Positions 9,008 to 18,477 are shown, numbered from the stretch's first letter. The stretch is 64,000 nt of DNA from Pseudomonas sp. SID14000 (GCF_002165135.1 NZ_NFZQ01000003.1:248001-312000), one strand, 5' to 3'. Numbers and translations: made by a program. The notes: generated from the sequence alone by a model not told the origin.

Positions 9008-10105
9008 ATGCTGCGACGCCAGGCCCTCAAACTCGGTAGCGTATTGCTCAGCGCCCTCACCCTGGGCGGCTGGAGCCTGTTCCGCAACAAAGGCAGCGAG
9101 CCCCTGCTGCTGTCGGCGCGTGACGACGGCGACGGCAAGCACTACGCGGTCGGGTTCCGCCTGGACGGCACCCAGGTGTTCAGCACCCAGGTCGCCCAAC
9201 GTTGCCATGCCATCATCCATCACCCGCAACTGCCGATCGCCCTGTTCGTCGCCCGCCGCCCCGGCACCGAAAGCTACCTGGTCGACCTGCGCGACGGGCG
9301 CCTGCTGCAGACCGTCACCTCACAGCCGAACCGGCACTTCTACGGCCACGCCGTCATCCACAAAGGTGGCGAATGGCTGTATGCCACCGAGAACGACACC
9401 ACCGACCCGGGGCGTGGCGTACTCGGTGTGTATCGCTTCGATGGCGAGCGCCTGGTGCACAGCGGCGAGATTCCGACCCACGGCATTGGCCCGCACGAAG
9501 TGGCCTGGCTGCCGGACGGCGAGACGCTGGTCGTGGCCAACGGCGGTATCCGCACCGAAGCCGAAAGCCGTGTGGAGATGAACCTCGACGCAATGGAACC
9601 GAGCCTGGTGCTGATGCAGCGCGGCGGTACCCTGCTGAGCAAGGAAACCCTGGCCCAGCCGATGAACAGCGTGCGCCACTTGGCGGTGGGCAGCGATGGC
9701 ACCATCGCCGCCTGCCAGCAGTTCATGGGTGATGCCGATGAAACCGCCGAACTGCTGGCAATCAAGCGCCCGGGTGAGCCGTTCAAGGCCTTCCCGGTGC
9801 CAGAACGGCAGTTGCAGGCCATGGCCCAGTACACCGCCAGCGTGGCTATTCACAGCGAGCTGCGGCTGGTAGCGCTGACTGCGCCACGGGCCAACCGCCT
9901 GTTCGTCTGGGACCTGGACAGCGGCGCGGTACGGCTGGATGCACCAATGCCCGATTGCGCGGGGGTGGGCGCGGTGCAGGACGGTTTTGTCGTCACCTCC
10001 GGGCAGGGCCGTTGCCGGTTCTATGATTGCCGCAAGGCCGAGCTGGTCGGGCAGCCGATGAACCTGCCGTCCGGTTTTTGGGACAACCACCTGCATCTCG
10101 TCTGA
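9008..10105 (+). CDS. DUF1513 periplasmic protein (beta-propeller-like)
   Basis: 365 aa. The N-terminus MLRRQALKLGSVLLSALTLG has a twin-arginine-like RRQ.LK motif before a hydrophobic segment, so Tat export is plausible. The body carries repeated motifs such as HPQLPIALFVARRPG, FYGHAVIH and GIGPHEVAWLPDGETLVVANGG that fit a YncE-like propeller. It is the last gene of the di-heme / imelysin-like operon, with a two-base gap to the previous stop. Function is unknown; it may be a periplasmic partner in metal handling. Confidence 0.8.
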   Translation: MLRRQALKLGSVLLSALTLGGWSLFRNKGSEPLLLSARDDGDGKHYAVGFRLDGTQVFSTQVAQRCHAIIHHPQLPIALFVARRPGTESYLVDLRDGRLLQTVTSQPNRHFYGHAVIHKGGEWLYATENDTTDPGRGVLGVYRFDGERLVHSGEIPTHGIGPHEVAWLPDGETLVVANGGIRTEAESRVEMNLDAMEPSLVLMQRGGTLLSKETLAQPMNSVRHLAVGSDGTIAACQQFMGDADETAELLAIKRPGEPFKAFPVPERQLQAMAQYTASVAIHSELRLVALTAPRANRLFVWDLDSGAVRLDAPMPDCAGVGAVQDGFVVTSGQGRCRFYDCRKAELVGQPMNLPSGFWDNHLHLV

Positions 10106-10122
10106 TTTTCGGGTTGGCCGTA

Positions 10123-10217
10123 CTGGCCTCTTCGCGGCTAAAGCCGCTCCCACAGGGACCGCGCAACCCGCTGACTACGCGGTCCCTGTGGGAGCAGCTT
10201 TAGCCGCGAAGGGGTCC
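10123..10217. repeat. REP pair
   Basis: Arms ~10124-10163 and ~10178-10217 are near-perfect reverse complements (cores GCGGCTAAAGCCGCTCCCAC and its mirror), with a 14-base loop. It sits between the DUF1513 stop and the RND adaptor gene and probably works as a transcript-end hairpin. Confidence 0.85.
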
Positions 10218-10336
10218 TTACCGGCATTCCACTCCCCTTCCATCAAAAAACAGTCAATAATTCCCCCATCCACGTGGGCAGGATCGCCCGTTGTCGTGTC
10301 CAAGCGAATAACAACCGAATCCAAGGAACCGGACCT

Positions 10337-11485
10337 ATGCTGCGCCGCCGCATGCTCATCATGTTGGCCGTGGTTCTGCTGATCGTGCTGGCCCTGGGGG
10401 GCTACAAAGCCTTTTCGATCTACCAGCAGATCCAGATGTTCACTGCCCCCAAGCCGCCAATCACCGTGGCGGCCGCCTTGGCCGAACAGCGCCCGTGGCA
10501 AGAGCGCCTGCCTGCCGTCGGCAGCCTCAAGGCGCTACAGGGCGTGGAGCTGAGCCTGGAGGTGGAAGGCATCGTCAAGGCCCTGCACTTCGACTCGGGC
10601 CAGCAGGTCAAGGCCGGGCAACTGCTACTGCAACTCAATGACGACCAGGAAACCGCCCTGCTCGGCACCGCCCAGGCCGACCTGGGCCTGGCCAAGGTCG
10701 ATTTCGGCCGTGGCAGCCAGCTGGTCGGCGACTCGGCCATCTCCCGGGGCGAGTTCGACCGCCTCACCGCCCAGTACCGGCGCAACCAGGCGGTGGTCGA
10801 TCAGCTCAAGGCGTCAAAGACCAAGAAGAGCATCAGCGCCCCGTTCAACGGCACCATTGGCATTCGCCAGGTGGACGTTGGCGACTACCTGGCCGCCGGC
10901 ACGGTGATCGCCACCCTGCAGGACACGTCCAGCCTCTACGTCGACTTCAACGTCCCGGAACAGTCCCTGCCGCACCTGAGCCTGGGCCAGCAGGTGCTGG
11001 TGCAGGTGGCTGCCTACCCGGGCCAGACCTTCCCCGCCCGCCTCAGCGCCATCAACCCCAAGGTCGAGGAAACCACGCGCAACCTGCTGGTGCGCGCGAC
11101 CATGGCCAACCCGGACGGCAAGCTGCTGCCGGGCATGTTCGCCAGCCTGCTGATCCTGCTGCCCAACCCGCAGCCGCAAGTGGTAGTGCCGGAAAGCGCC
11201 ATCACCTACACCCTGTATGGCAACTCGGTGTATGTCGCCACACCGAAAAAGGACAAGGACGGCAAGCCGGAAAACGACGACAACGGCCAGCCGCAGCTCA
11301 CCGCCGAGCAGCGCACGGTGCAGACCGGAGAGCGCCGTGACGGCATGGTGGTGGTCAGCAAGGGCCTGCAGGCCGGGGAACAGGTGGTCACCGCCGGCCA
11401 ACTGAAGCTTACCCCCGGCGCCGCGATCCGCATCGGCCAGGACAAAGCCCTCAAGCCCGCACAGGGCGCGCCGGGCAAGGACTGA
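10337..11485 (+). CDS. RND efflux periplasmic adaptor (membrane fusion protein), MexV-type
   Basis: 382 aa from ATG 10337 (AAGGAAC upstream); the longer in-frame start at 10274 lacks a ribosome site. There is an N-terminal signal/anchor helix (~5-25), then lipoyl and alpha-hairpin segments (VEGIVKALHFDSGQQVKAGQ, short hairpin ~110-160), the barrel (NGTIGIRQVDVGDYLAAGT) and the membrane-proximal domain. The short hairpin resembles adaptors of HAE1 pumps. It is followed after 12 bases by the transporter. Gene order after bifA and the imelysin cluster matches mexVW of P. aeruginosa. No outer-membrane channel gene is present, so a shared OprM-like channel is likely. Confidence 0.88.
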   Translation: MLRRRMLIMLAVVLLIVLALGGYKAFSIYQQIQMFTAPKPPITVAAALAEQRPWQERLPAVGSLKALQGVELSLEVEGIVKALHFDSGQQVKAGQLLLQLNDDQETALLGTAQADLGLAKVDFGRGSQLVGDSAISRGEFDRLTAQYRRNQAVVDQLKASKTKKSISAPFNGTIGIRQVDVGDYLAAGTVIATLQDTSSLYVDFNVPEQSLPHLSLGQQVLVQVAAYPGQTFPARLSAINPKVEETTRNLLVRATMANPDGKLLPGMFASLLILLPNPQPQVVVPESAITYTLYGNSVYVATPKKDKDGKPENDDNGQPQLTAEQRTVQTGERRDGMVVVSKGLQAGEQVVTAGQLKLTPGAAIRIGQDKALKPAQGAPGKD

Positions 11486-11497
11486 CAGGAGGCTGGC

Positions 11498-14400
11498 ATG
11501 GCGTTCACCGACCCATTCATCCGCCGCCCGGTGCTGGCCAGCGTGGTCAGCCTGCTGATCCTGCTGCTGGGCTTCCAGGCCTGGAACAAGCTGCAGATCC
11601 GCCAGTACCCGCAAATGGAAAACGCCCTGATCACGGTGACCACCGCTTACCCCGGTGCCAATGCCGAGACCATCCAGGGCTATATCACCCAGCCGCTGCA
11701 GCAAAGCCTGGCCAGCGCCGAAGGCATCGACTACATGACTTCGGTGAGCCGGCAGAACTTCTCGATCATTTCCATCTACGCACGCGTCGGCGCCGACAGC
11801 GACCGGTTGTTCACCGAGCTGCTGGCCAAGGCCAACGAAGTGCGCAACAAGCTGCCCCAGGACTCGGAAGACCCGGTACTGAGCAAGGAAGCCGCCGATG
11901 CCTCGGCGCTGATGTACATCAGTTTCTACAGCAAGGAGATGAGCAACCCGCAAATCACCGACTACCTGTCGCGGGTGATCCAGCCCAAGCTGGCGACCCT
12001 GCCGGGCATGGCCGAAGCGGAAATCCTCGGCAACCAGGTGTTTGCCATGCGCATCTGGATCGACCCGGTGAAACTGGCCGGCTACGGCCTGTCGGCCACC
12101 GACGTGACCAATGCCGTGCGTCGCTACAACTTCCTTTCCGCCGCCGGCGAGGTGAAGGGCGAATACGTGGTCACCAGCATCAACGCCAGCACCGAGCTGA
12201 AGTCAGCCGAGGCGTTCGCCGCCCTGCCGGTCAAGACCAGTGGCGACAGCCGCGTGCTGCTGGGCGATGTGGCACGGGTCGAGATGGGTGCGGAAAACTA
12301 CGACACGGTCAGCTCGTTCGACGGCACCCCATCGGTGTACATCGGCATCAAGGCCACACCGGCCGCCAACCCGCTTGACGTCATCAAGGAAGTGCGGCAC
12401 ATCATGCCCGAGCTGGAAAGCCAGTTGCCCTCGGCACTGAAGGTATCGATCGCCTACGACGCCACGCTGTTCATCCAGGCCTCCATCGATGAAGTGATCA
12501 AGACCCTCGGCGAAGCGGTATTGATCGTCATTGTGGTGGTGTTCCTGTTCCTCGGTGCCCTGCGCTCGGTGCTGATCCCGGTGGTGACCATCCCGCTGTC
12601 GATGATCGGCGTGCTGTTCTTCATGCAGATGATGGGCTACTCGCTCAACCTGCTGACCCTGCTGGCCATGGTGCTGGCTATCGGGCTGGTGGTGGACGAT
12701 GCGATTGTCGTGGTGGAGAACATCCACCGGCACATGGAAGAAGGCAAGTCGCCGTTCGACGCAGCCCTCGAGGGCGCCCGCGAAATCGCCATGCCGGTGG
12801 TGTCGATGACCATCACCCTGGCGGCGGTGTATGCACCGATAGGCTTCCTTACCGGACTCACCGGCGCCCTGTTCAAGGAGTTTGCCCTGACCCTGGCCGG
12901 TGCGGTGATCATCTCCGGTATCGTTGCCCTTACCCTGTCACCGATGATGTGTGCCCTTCTGCTGCGCCAGGAGCAGAACCCCAGCGGCCTGGCCCATCGC
13001 CTGGACGTGCTGTTCGAACGCCTGAAGGTGCGCTACCAGCGCCTGCTGCACGCAACCCTCGACAGCCGGCCGGTGGTGCTGGTGTTCGCCGTGATCATCC
13101 TGTGCCTGATCCCGGTGCTGCTGAAGTTCACCCAGAACGAACTGGCGCCCAACGAGGACCAGGGGGTGATCTTCATGATGAGCAGCTCGCCGCAGCCGGC
13201 CAACCTTGATTACCTCAACGCCTACACCGACGAATTCACCCCGCTGTTCAAGACCTTCCCCGAGTATTACTCGTCGTTCCAGATCAACGGTTTCAATGGC
13301 GTGCAGACCGGCATCGGTGGCTTCCTGCTCAAGCCCTGGAACGAGCGCGAGCGCACGCAAATGGAACTGCTGCCACTGGTGCAGGCAAAGCTCGAGGAAA
13401 TCGCTGGCCTGCAGATCTTCGGCTTCAACCTGCCCTCACTGCCCGGCACCGGCGAGGGCTTGCCGTTCCAGTTCGTGATCAACAGCGCTGGCGACTACCC
13501 CGCACTGCTGGATGTGGCACAGCGCATCAAGGCTCGCGCCCAGGAGTCCTGCAAGTTCGCCTTCCTCGACATCGACCTGGCCTTCGACAAGCCCGAGGTG
13601 GTGGTGGATATCGACAGGGCCAAGGCGGCGCAGATGGGGGTGTCGATGGATACTTTGGGCAGTAGCCTGGCGACCTTGCTGGGCGAGGCGGAAATCAACC
13701 GCTTCACCCTCGAAGGCCGCAGCTACAAGGTGATTGCCCAGGTCGAGCGACCGTACCGCGACAACCCCGGCTGGCTGAACAACTACTACGTGAAGAACGA
13801 CCAGGGCCAGCTGCTGCCGCTATCGACCCTGATCACCCTCACCGACCGCGCCCGCCCGCGCCAGCTCAACCAGTTCCAGCAATTGAACTCGGCGATCATC
13901 CAGGGCGTGCCCACGGTCAGCCTGGGCGAGGCACTGAAGACCGTGCAGGGTATCGCCCGCGAAGAGGCTCCGGAAGGTTTCGCCTTCGACTACGCCGGCG
14001 TGGCCCGCCAGTACGTGCAGGAAGGCAGCGCGCTTTGGGTGACCTTCGGCCTGGCGTTGGCGATCATCTTCCTGGTGCTGGCGGCGCAGTTCGAAAGCTT
14101 CCGCGACCCGTTGGTGATTCTGGTGACAGTGCCGTTGTCGATCTGTGGCGCGCTGCTGCCGCTGTTCCTTGGCGTATCGAGCATGAACATCTACACCCAG
14201 GTCGGGCTGGTGACGCTGATCGGTCTGATCAGCAAGCACGGCATCCTCATTGTCGAGTTCGCCAACCAGTTGCGCAAGGAACTCGGCCTGGGCGCGCGTG
14301 AAGCGATCGAGGAAGCCGCTGCGATTCGCCTGCGACCAGTGTTGATGACCACGGCGGCGATGGTGTTCGGCATGGTGCCGCTGATTCTGGCGACCGGGGC

Positions 14401-14542
14401 GGGGGCTGTCAGCCGCTTTGACATCGGTACGGTGATTGCCACCGGGATGTCGATTGGCACGCTGTTTACCCTGTTTGTGCTGCCTTGTATCTACACCTTG
14501 CTGGCGCACAAGGAGGTGGCCAGAGAGACATCGGTTGCCTGA
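11498..14542 (+). CDS. RND multidrug efflux transporter, HAE1 family (MexW-type)
   Basis: 1014 aa, RBS AGGAGG. Typical 12-TM RND layout with two large periplasmic loops. The proton-relay residues are visible: the Asp-Asp pair in GLVVDDAIVVVENI (TM4) and the Lys in GLISKHGILIVEF (TM10). It begins FTDPFIRRPVLASVVSLLIL as usual for inner-membrane trimers of this class. It is co-transcribed with the adaptor 12 bases upstream. It exports amphiphilic drugs through the adaptor and an outer-membrane channel encoded elsewhere. Substrates cannot be read from the sequence. Confidence 0.92.
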   Translation: MAFTDPFIRRPVLASVVSLLILLLGFQAWNKLQIRQYPQMENALITVTTAYPGANAETIQGYITQPLQQSLASAEGIDYMTSVSRQNFSIISIYARVGADSDRLFTELLAKANEVRNKLPQDSEDPVLSKEAADASALMYISFYSKEMSNPQITDYLSRVIQPKLATLPGMAEAEILGNQVFAMRIWIDPVKLAGYGLSATDVTNAVRRYNFLSAAGEVKGEYVVTSINASTELKSAEAFAALPVKTSGDSRVLLGDVARVEMGAENYDTVSSFDGTPSVYIGIKATPAANPLDVIKEVRHIMPELESQLPSALKVSIAYDATLFIQASIDEVIKTLGEAVLIVIVVVFLFLGALRSVLIPVVTIPLSMIGVLFFMQMMGYSLNLLTLLAMVLAIGLVVDDAIVVVENIHRHMEEGKSPFDAALEGAREIAMPVVSMTITLAAVYAPIGFLTGLTGALFKEFALTLAGAVIISGIVALTLSPMMCALLLRQEQNPSGLAHRLDVLFERLKVRYQRLLHATLDSRPVVLVFAVIILCLIPVLLKFTQNELAPNEDQGVIFMMSSSPQPANLDYLNAYTDEFTPLFKTFPEYYSSFQINGFNGVQTGIGGFLLKPWNERERTQMELLPLVQAKLEEIAGLQIFGFNLPSLPGTGEGLPFQFVINSAGDYPALLDVAQRIKARAQESCKFAFLDIDLAFDKPEVVVDIDRAKAAQMGVSMDTLGSSLATLLGEAEINRFTLEGRSYKVIAQVERPYRDNPGWLNNYYVKNDQGQLLPLSTLITLTDRARPRQLNQFQQLNSAIIQGVPTVSLGEALKTVQGIAREEAPEGFAFDYAGVARQYVQEGSALWVTFGLALAIIFLVLAAQFESFRDPLVILVTVPLSICGALLPLFLGVSSMNIYTQVGLVTLIGLISKHGILIVEFANQLRKELGLGAREAIEEAAAIRLRPVLMTTAAMVFGMVPLILATGAGAVSRFDIGTVIATGMSIGTLFTLFVLPCIYTLLAHKEVARETSVA

Positions 14543-14543
14543 A

Positions 14544-14641
14544 CCGGCCTCTTCGCGGGTAAACCCGCTCCCACAGGTACTGCACCAATTTCGGATCCGG
14601 TGCCGTACCTGTGGGAGCGGGTTTACCCGCGAAGAAGCCGG
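14544..14641. repeat. REP pair (37-nt arms)
   Basis: Arms 14544-14580 and 14605-14641 match with one mismatch; the core is CTCTTCGCGGGTAAACCCGC. This is the classic P. putida-type REP, placed between the convergent RND transporter and the small gene ending at 14668. Confidence 0.9.
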
Positions 14642-14667
14642 CAAGGCATTTCCATCTACCACCGGGT

Positions 14668-14901
14668 TCAACCGAACGGCCGCAACCCCTGGCGCATGCC
14701 GAACAGGAACAGCAACAGGTCATGATCTGGCGCGACCTTGGCCTGTTGCTGCGGTTTCACATCCCGCGGCAACGCGCACTGGTCGGCCATCTCGGCCTTG
14801 CTGAACACGGTCGGCCTCGGCTCTTCCCAGGCCGCCACTGCCACGGTGGTCACCGCCAGTCCAGCTACCAGGAACAAAGCTCGAGCTATTTCTAGTTTCA
14901 T
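14668..14901 (-). CDS. Small secreted/periplasmic protein, third gene of the ColR-box operon
   Basis: 77 aa. The start at 14901 follows GGGTTAGGG and overlaps the stop of the InaA-type gene (TAATG), implying translational coupling. MKLEIARALFLVAGLAVTTV is a signal peptide or single membrane anchor. The rest (AWEEPRPTVFSKAEMADQCA, then a hydrophobic LLLFLFG near the C-terminus) has no domain I recognise. A small gene at this place is kept in other pseudomonads. It presumably works with the LPS/envelope-modification genes it is coupled to. Confidence 0.7.
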   Translation of the reverse strand: MKLEIARALFLVAGLAVTTVAVAAWEEPRPTVFSKAEMADQCALPRDVKPQQQAKVAPDHDLLLFLFGMRQGLRPFG

Positions 14902-15602
14902 TACCCTAACCCTTTGACAGCGCTGCCAAACGCCATCTGGTAAAAGTAGAGCAGGGTTTGCCATTCTGCGTCATTGATCGACGAGTGGCGGCGCAGCTGG
15001 CGCAGGTCATTGCTCGCCGCGCGCTGGCAGCTGATGCGCCGCCGGCACTTTTCCAGATCCAGTAGCGCGACTTCGACCCGGGCCTGATCGCCCTCGCCAA
15101 TAACCTTGATGAACACATGCTTGCCATACAGGCAGCCGTGCTGCCAGTGTCCCAGGTGCATGCGTGCCAGGTTGTCCGCCAGGTCCTTGAGCATGCGCTC
15201 ATGCACCACTTGCGGATAACGCTCACGGGCACCTTCGGCATGCCAGGTGTCCAGTTCGACGAAGCCGTCGAGTGCTTCGCTCACCAACAGCGCACGCCAC
15301 TGGTGATCGGCATCACGCTCGGCGCCACAGAAGACGATGCGCGGTACACGCACGCCCAGTTGCTCGAAGCTGTTCAACGCATCGAGTTCACGCAATACGG
15401 TCGGCCGGCCGAAAGGGTGCAGGAGGCTACGGTAGATATGCCCGACCTGGCGCTTGGCATACAGCAGCTTGCCATTGCCATCGCTGAGGCGTTGCACACC
15501 ACTCTCGCCACCGCGCCGCTGGTTAGGCTCCTCGACCCACTCGCCCTGCTGGCGCCAGTAAAAATCGAACCGCGACTCCCCTTTCTGGGCTACAGCCATC
15601 AA
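14901..15602 (-). CDS. inaA: InaA-family lipopolysaccharide kinase-like protein
   Basis: 233 aa. A kinase-like fold of the WaaP/InaA type: YAKRQVGHIYRSLLHPFGRP at the nucleotide-binding side, ADNLARMHLGHWQHGCLYGKH as the catalytic-loop region, and VALLDLEKCRRR as the metal-binding DxE(D) element. Members phosphorylate heptoses of the LPS core or related envelope sugars in the cytoplasm. It is the middle gene of a three-gene minus-strand operon, four bases after the methyltransferase and overlapping the next gene by one base. The operon has a ColR box, so it should respond to metal-triggered ColRS signalling. Confidence 0.82.
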   Translation of the reverse strand: MMAVAQKGESRFDFYWRQQGEWVEEPNQRRGGESGVQRLSDGNGKLLYAKRQVGHIYRSLLHPFGRPTVLRELDALNSFEQLGVRVPRIVFCGAERDADHQWRALLVSEALDGFVELDTWHAEGARERYPQVVHERMLKDLADNLARMHLGHWQHGCLYGKHVFIKVIGEGDQARVEVALLDLEKCRRRISCQRAASNDLRQLRRHSSINDAEWQTLLYFYQMAFGSAVKGLG

Positions 15603-15605
15603 ACA

Positions 15606-16289
15606 CTACCCCTTACGCAATACATAGACCCGCCACATGGCATAGAACGGCAGGAAGTCGAGGCGTTCCTGGATTCTGAAGCCGGCGGCTCGGAATTCTT
15701 CTTCGACCGTGTCGGCCGGTAACACAAAACGGTTCTGGTAATTATCCTGGTCGCCCTTCCTGGCGCTGCGGCGCTTTTCCAGCTTTTTCCGGCGCCAAGC
15801 CTTGAAGTTTCCATCCACCCACAACGACAGGATCACACTATCACGGCTAACCCTTTGAAATTCCGAAAGAATGGTTTTTCTGTGCGCCGCTTCGCCAATG
15901 TGGTGGAACAGGCGCATGCAGAAAATGCTGTCCACCGAGTTGTCCGGCAGGTCGATAGCAAACGCCGAAGTTTGCAAAGGGCGTACCCGTGCCACCACCT
16001 CTGGCGCTTGTGCGGTACAGGCTGTCTCGATCATCGCTTCGGAGTTGTCGGCGCCGATGATCACCCGATTGGGCTTTTCTGCTAGCAACGGCCAGAAGCG
16101 GCCGGCACCGCATGGCAGGTCGAGGACCAGGCCAGGCTCACCAGCCAATGCCAAGGCGCGACGCGCCAGTTGCTCATCTCGCTTGTGGGAAAGGCGTCGC
16201 GCCAGGCCAGCCTGGTGCTTGAGAAAGTACTCGCGGGCATGTTCTTTGTCGTACTTCTCGGAAAACTCAAGCTTGATGGGGCTACGCAT
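15606..16289 (-). CDS. Class I SAM-dependent methyltransferase of the ColR-box operon
   Basis: 227 aa. The SAM-binding motif I is VLDLPCGAGRF (55-65), with acidic motif II in IGADNSEAM and motif IV/V region VDSIFCMRLFHHIGE. It is the first gene of the operon methyltransferase - InaA kinase - small protein and is preceded by a perfect ColR box. From memory, the P. aeruginosa homologue has been named WarA and linked to LPS modification. The methyl acceptor is unknown. Confidence 0.82.
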   Translation of the reverse strand: MRSPIKLEFSEKYDKEHAREYFLKHQAGLARRLSHKRDEQLARRALALAGEPGLVLDLPCGAGRFWPLLAEKPNRVIIGADNSEAMIETACTAQAPEVVARVRPLQTSAFAIDLPDNSVDSIFCMRLFHHIGEAAHRKTILSEFQRVSRDSVILSLWVDGNFKAWRRKKLEKRRSARKGDQDNYQNRFVLPADTVEEEFRAAGFRIQERLDFLPFYAMWRVYVLRKG

Positions 16290-16355
16290 AGGGCATCTCC
16301 TGACTCCATTCCACCCACATTAGGTAAGCAAGCGTAGGAATCAGGTCATGCCGAT

Positions 16356-16371
16356 GTGAAAAAAATGTTGA
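16356..16371 (-). promoter_or_regulatory. ColR binding box upstream of the methyltransferase-inaA operon
   Basis: On the minus strand the 16-mer TCAACATTTTTTTCAC fits the published ColR consensus, recalled as YYNASNNYTTTTTCAC, at every fixed position. It lies 66 bases upstream of the start at 16289, in the short gap after colS, so the operon can be induced separately from colRS. Confidence 0.75.
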
Positions 16372-16386
16372 GCGCCGGACGGTTCG

Positions 16387-17706
16387 TTACAACTGATACT
16401 CAGCCAGCGCTTCCGGGTCGCCTTTGGATGCGGTATTGCTCAAGTCAACCCGGAAACGGCAACCATGCGGCAAGGTCGAGGTCAGGGTCACCTGCCAACC
16501 CTGGTCGTCGCAGATCCGCTGCACCAGCGACAAGCCCAGCCCAAGGCCCTCGCCACGCCGCTCATCGCCGCGCACAAATGGCTTGAACATCGCTTCGCGC
16601 TGCTCTTCAGGAATGCCCACACCGCTGTCTTCCACGCTGAAGCCATTGGCTTCCAGGCTCAAGCGAATGTAACCGCTGTCGGTATAGTGCGCAGCATTGC
16701 GCAACAGGTTGCCCATCACCGACTGCAGGAAGGTGGCGTTGTACAACACCGGGCTGGCACTGACACGGCCATCGTAATACAAGGCCAGGCCCTTCTGCTC
16801 GATGGTGTCGCGCCAGACACCGACAAGTTCATCGGCCACCTCCCTCAGGGTGGCCCGCGAAGCCACTGCACCCTCGTCGCGTTGTGCCCGGGCCAGCATC
16901 AGGAAGGTCTTGACCAGTTCGCGCATTTCTTCCGTGGCCCGCGCCACGCGCTCCACCTGGCTGCGCGAGCGGGCGTCCAGCGTCGGGTTCTCCATCAGCA
17001 GTTCACACGAGGTGGCCAGCACCATCAAGGGCGTGCGCAGTTCGTGGCTGACGTCGCTGGTGAACAACCGTTCGCGGGTCAGCGCATCGCGCAGGCGGCC
17101 CAGGGTATCGTCGAAGGCTACCGCCAACTGGCCGACTTCGTCCGCGGCATAGTCCGGCGCCAGCGGCGGGGCCAGGCCCAGCAACTGGTCACGGTGGCGT
17201 ACCTGGCGCGCCAGGCGGATCACCGGCGCCATCACCCGGCGCGCCACCAGCCAGCCGAGAATGACCGCCAGCACCAGGCTGAGCACGAAGCCCACCACCA
17301 CCACCGCGAACAGCACGCGCTCGCGCTCTTCGAAGTCGCTCTGGTCCTGCAGCAGCACATAGCGGCGGCCATCGACGATCTCGACCATGGCGTGGTACGA
17401 AAGCTGGTCGCGGAATACCTCGTGGAAGCCGCGGTCGAGGTGGCGCAGGTCCTTGGGCAGCTCGAAGTCGTCACGCCCGCCGCTGAAATAGAACAGCTGG
17501 TCGGGGCGTGGCCGGTGGCTCCAGTCACTGACGCTGTCCATGCGCAGCAGGCGCTGCAGGTCACCACCCAGCACCGAGGAAATCAGCCGCTCTTCGACCA
17601 GGTGCACCGTGCCGACGATACCGAAGGCGAAGGCCCCGGCCACCAGCGCGCTCATCAGGGCAAAGGCGATGATGATGCGCTGGGCAAGGCTTTGCTTAAA
17701 CTCCAT
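16387..17706 (-). CDS. colS: ColS, metal-sensing histidine kinase
   Basis: 439 aa from ATG 17706, overlapping the colR stop by 11 bases. Two membrane helices (~10-32 and ~135-160) bracket a ~100-residue periplasmic domain. With this start, His35, Glu38, Glu96, His105, Glu126 and Glu129 fall exactly where I recall the metal-binding residues of P. putida ColS, including the ExxE pair, which supports the start choice. HAMP, then the HisKA H-box SDVSHELRTP, then HATPase (NLLRNAAHY, DSGVGIP, GLGLGLSLVQ). ColS responds to excess iron, zinc and similar metals and phosphorylates ColR to protect the envelope. Confidence 0.93.
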   Translation of the reverse strand: MEFKQSLAQRIIIAFALMSALVAGAFAFGIVGTVHLVEERLISSVLGGDLQRLLRMDSVSDWSHRPRPDQLFYFSGGRDDFELPKDLRHLDRGFHEVFRDQLSYHAMVEIVDGRRYVLLQDQSDFEERERVLFAVVVVGFVLSLVLAVILGWLVARRVMAPVIRLARQVRHRDQLLGLAPPLAPDYAADEVGQLAVAFDDTLGRLRDALTRERLFTSDVSHELRTPLMVLATSCELLMENPTLDARSRSQVERVARATEEMRELVKTFLMLARAQRDEGAVASRATLREVADELVGVWRDTIEQKGLALYYDGRVSASPVLYNATFLQSVMGNLLRNAAHYTDSGYIRLSLEANGFSVEDSGVGIPEEQREAMFKPFVRGDERRGEGLGLGLSLVQRICDDQGWQVTLTSTLPHGCRFRVDLSNTASKGDPEALAEYQL

Positions 17707-18379
17707 CACGGCCCTCGGCGAGGCGATAGCCGACGCCATGGACGGTATGCAGCAGCGGTTTTTCGAACGGTTTGTCGATCACCTGGCGCAGCTGGTGCAC
17801 GTGGCTGCGCAGACTGTCGCTGTCGGGGCAGTCATCGCCCCACAGGGCTTCTTCCAGCACTTCACGGCGCAATACGTGCGGGCTTTTCTGCATCAGCACT
17901 GCCAGCAGCTTGAGGCCAACCGGGTTGAGCTTGAGCAGGCGGCCTTGGCGGGTGACTTCAAGGGTATCGAGGTCATAGCTGAGGTCGGCCACCTGCAGGG
18001 TGCGGCGCCCGCCGCCCTGTGCCCGGCGCAGCACCGCTTCGATGCGGGCGGCCAGCTCCGACAGGGCGAAGGGTTTGAGCAAGTAATCGTCGGCACCGGA
18101 GCGGAAGCCTTGCAGGCGGTCGTCCAGTTGGTCGCGGGCGGTGAGCATGATCACCGGCGTGTCGCGACGGGCGTCTTCGCGCAAGCGCTTGCACAGGGTG
18201 TAGCCGTCGATGCCGGGCAGCATGATGTCGAGCACGATCAGGTCATAGTGCTCGGTGGCAGCCAGGTGCAGGCCGGACAGGCCATCCTGGGCGCAGTCGA
18301 CGGTGTAGCCCTTCATGCCGAGGTAATCGGCCAGGTTGGCCAGGATATCGCGGTTGTCTTCAACCAAAAGAATGCGCAT
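17696..18379 (-). CDS. colR: ColR, OmpR-type response regulator
   Basis: 227 aa from the ATG at 18379, preceded by AGGAG; the longer in-frame extension upstream lacks a ribosome site. Receiver domain 1-~115 with acidic pocket E7/D8, phospho-acceptor Asp51 (LIVLDIMLPG) and Lys in the switch region (DDYLLKPF). OmpR/PhoB winged helix ~130-220 (LRREVLEEALW, RSHVHQLRQVIDKPF). It is transcribed with colS, whose start lies inside the end of colR. Boxes fitting its consensus lie at 18478 and 16356, in front of the PAP2 gene and the methyltransferase operon. Confidence 0.95.
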   Translation of the reverse strand: MRILLVEDNRDILANLADYLGMKGYTVDCAQDGLSGLHLAATEHYDLIVLDIMLPGIDGYTLCKRLREDARRDTPVIMLTARDQLDDRLQGFRSGADDYLLKPFALSELAARIEAVLRRAQGGGRRTLQVADLSYDLDTLEVTRQGRLLKLNPVGLKLLAVLMQKSPHVLRREVLEEALWGDDCPDSDSLRSHVHQLRQVIDKPFEKPLLHTVHGVGYRLAEGRDGV

Positions 18380-18477
18380 CGGTTTCTCCTGTGCGGCGCT
18401 TCTCGCTGTGGTGCGCGGCAGGCGCAGCTTAAGGCCTATGCCTGCAGGGTGCCAGCCCCAGGGAAAATTCACCGCAC

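Noticed and set aside
14544..14641. REP hairpins considered as ordinary rho-independent terminators
   Set aside because: Long GC-rich palindromes without T tracts; recurring sequence marks them as REPs, though they may block RNA decay or transcription.
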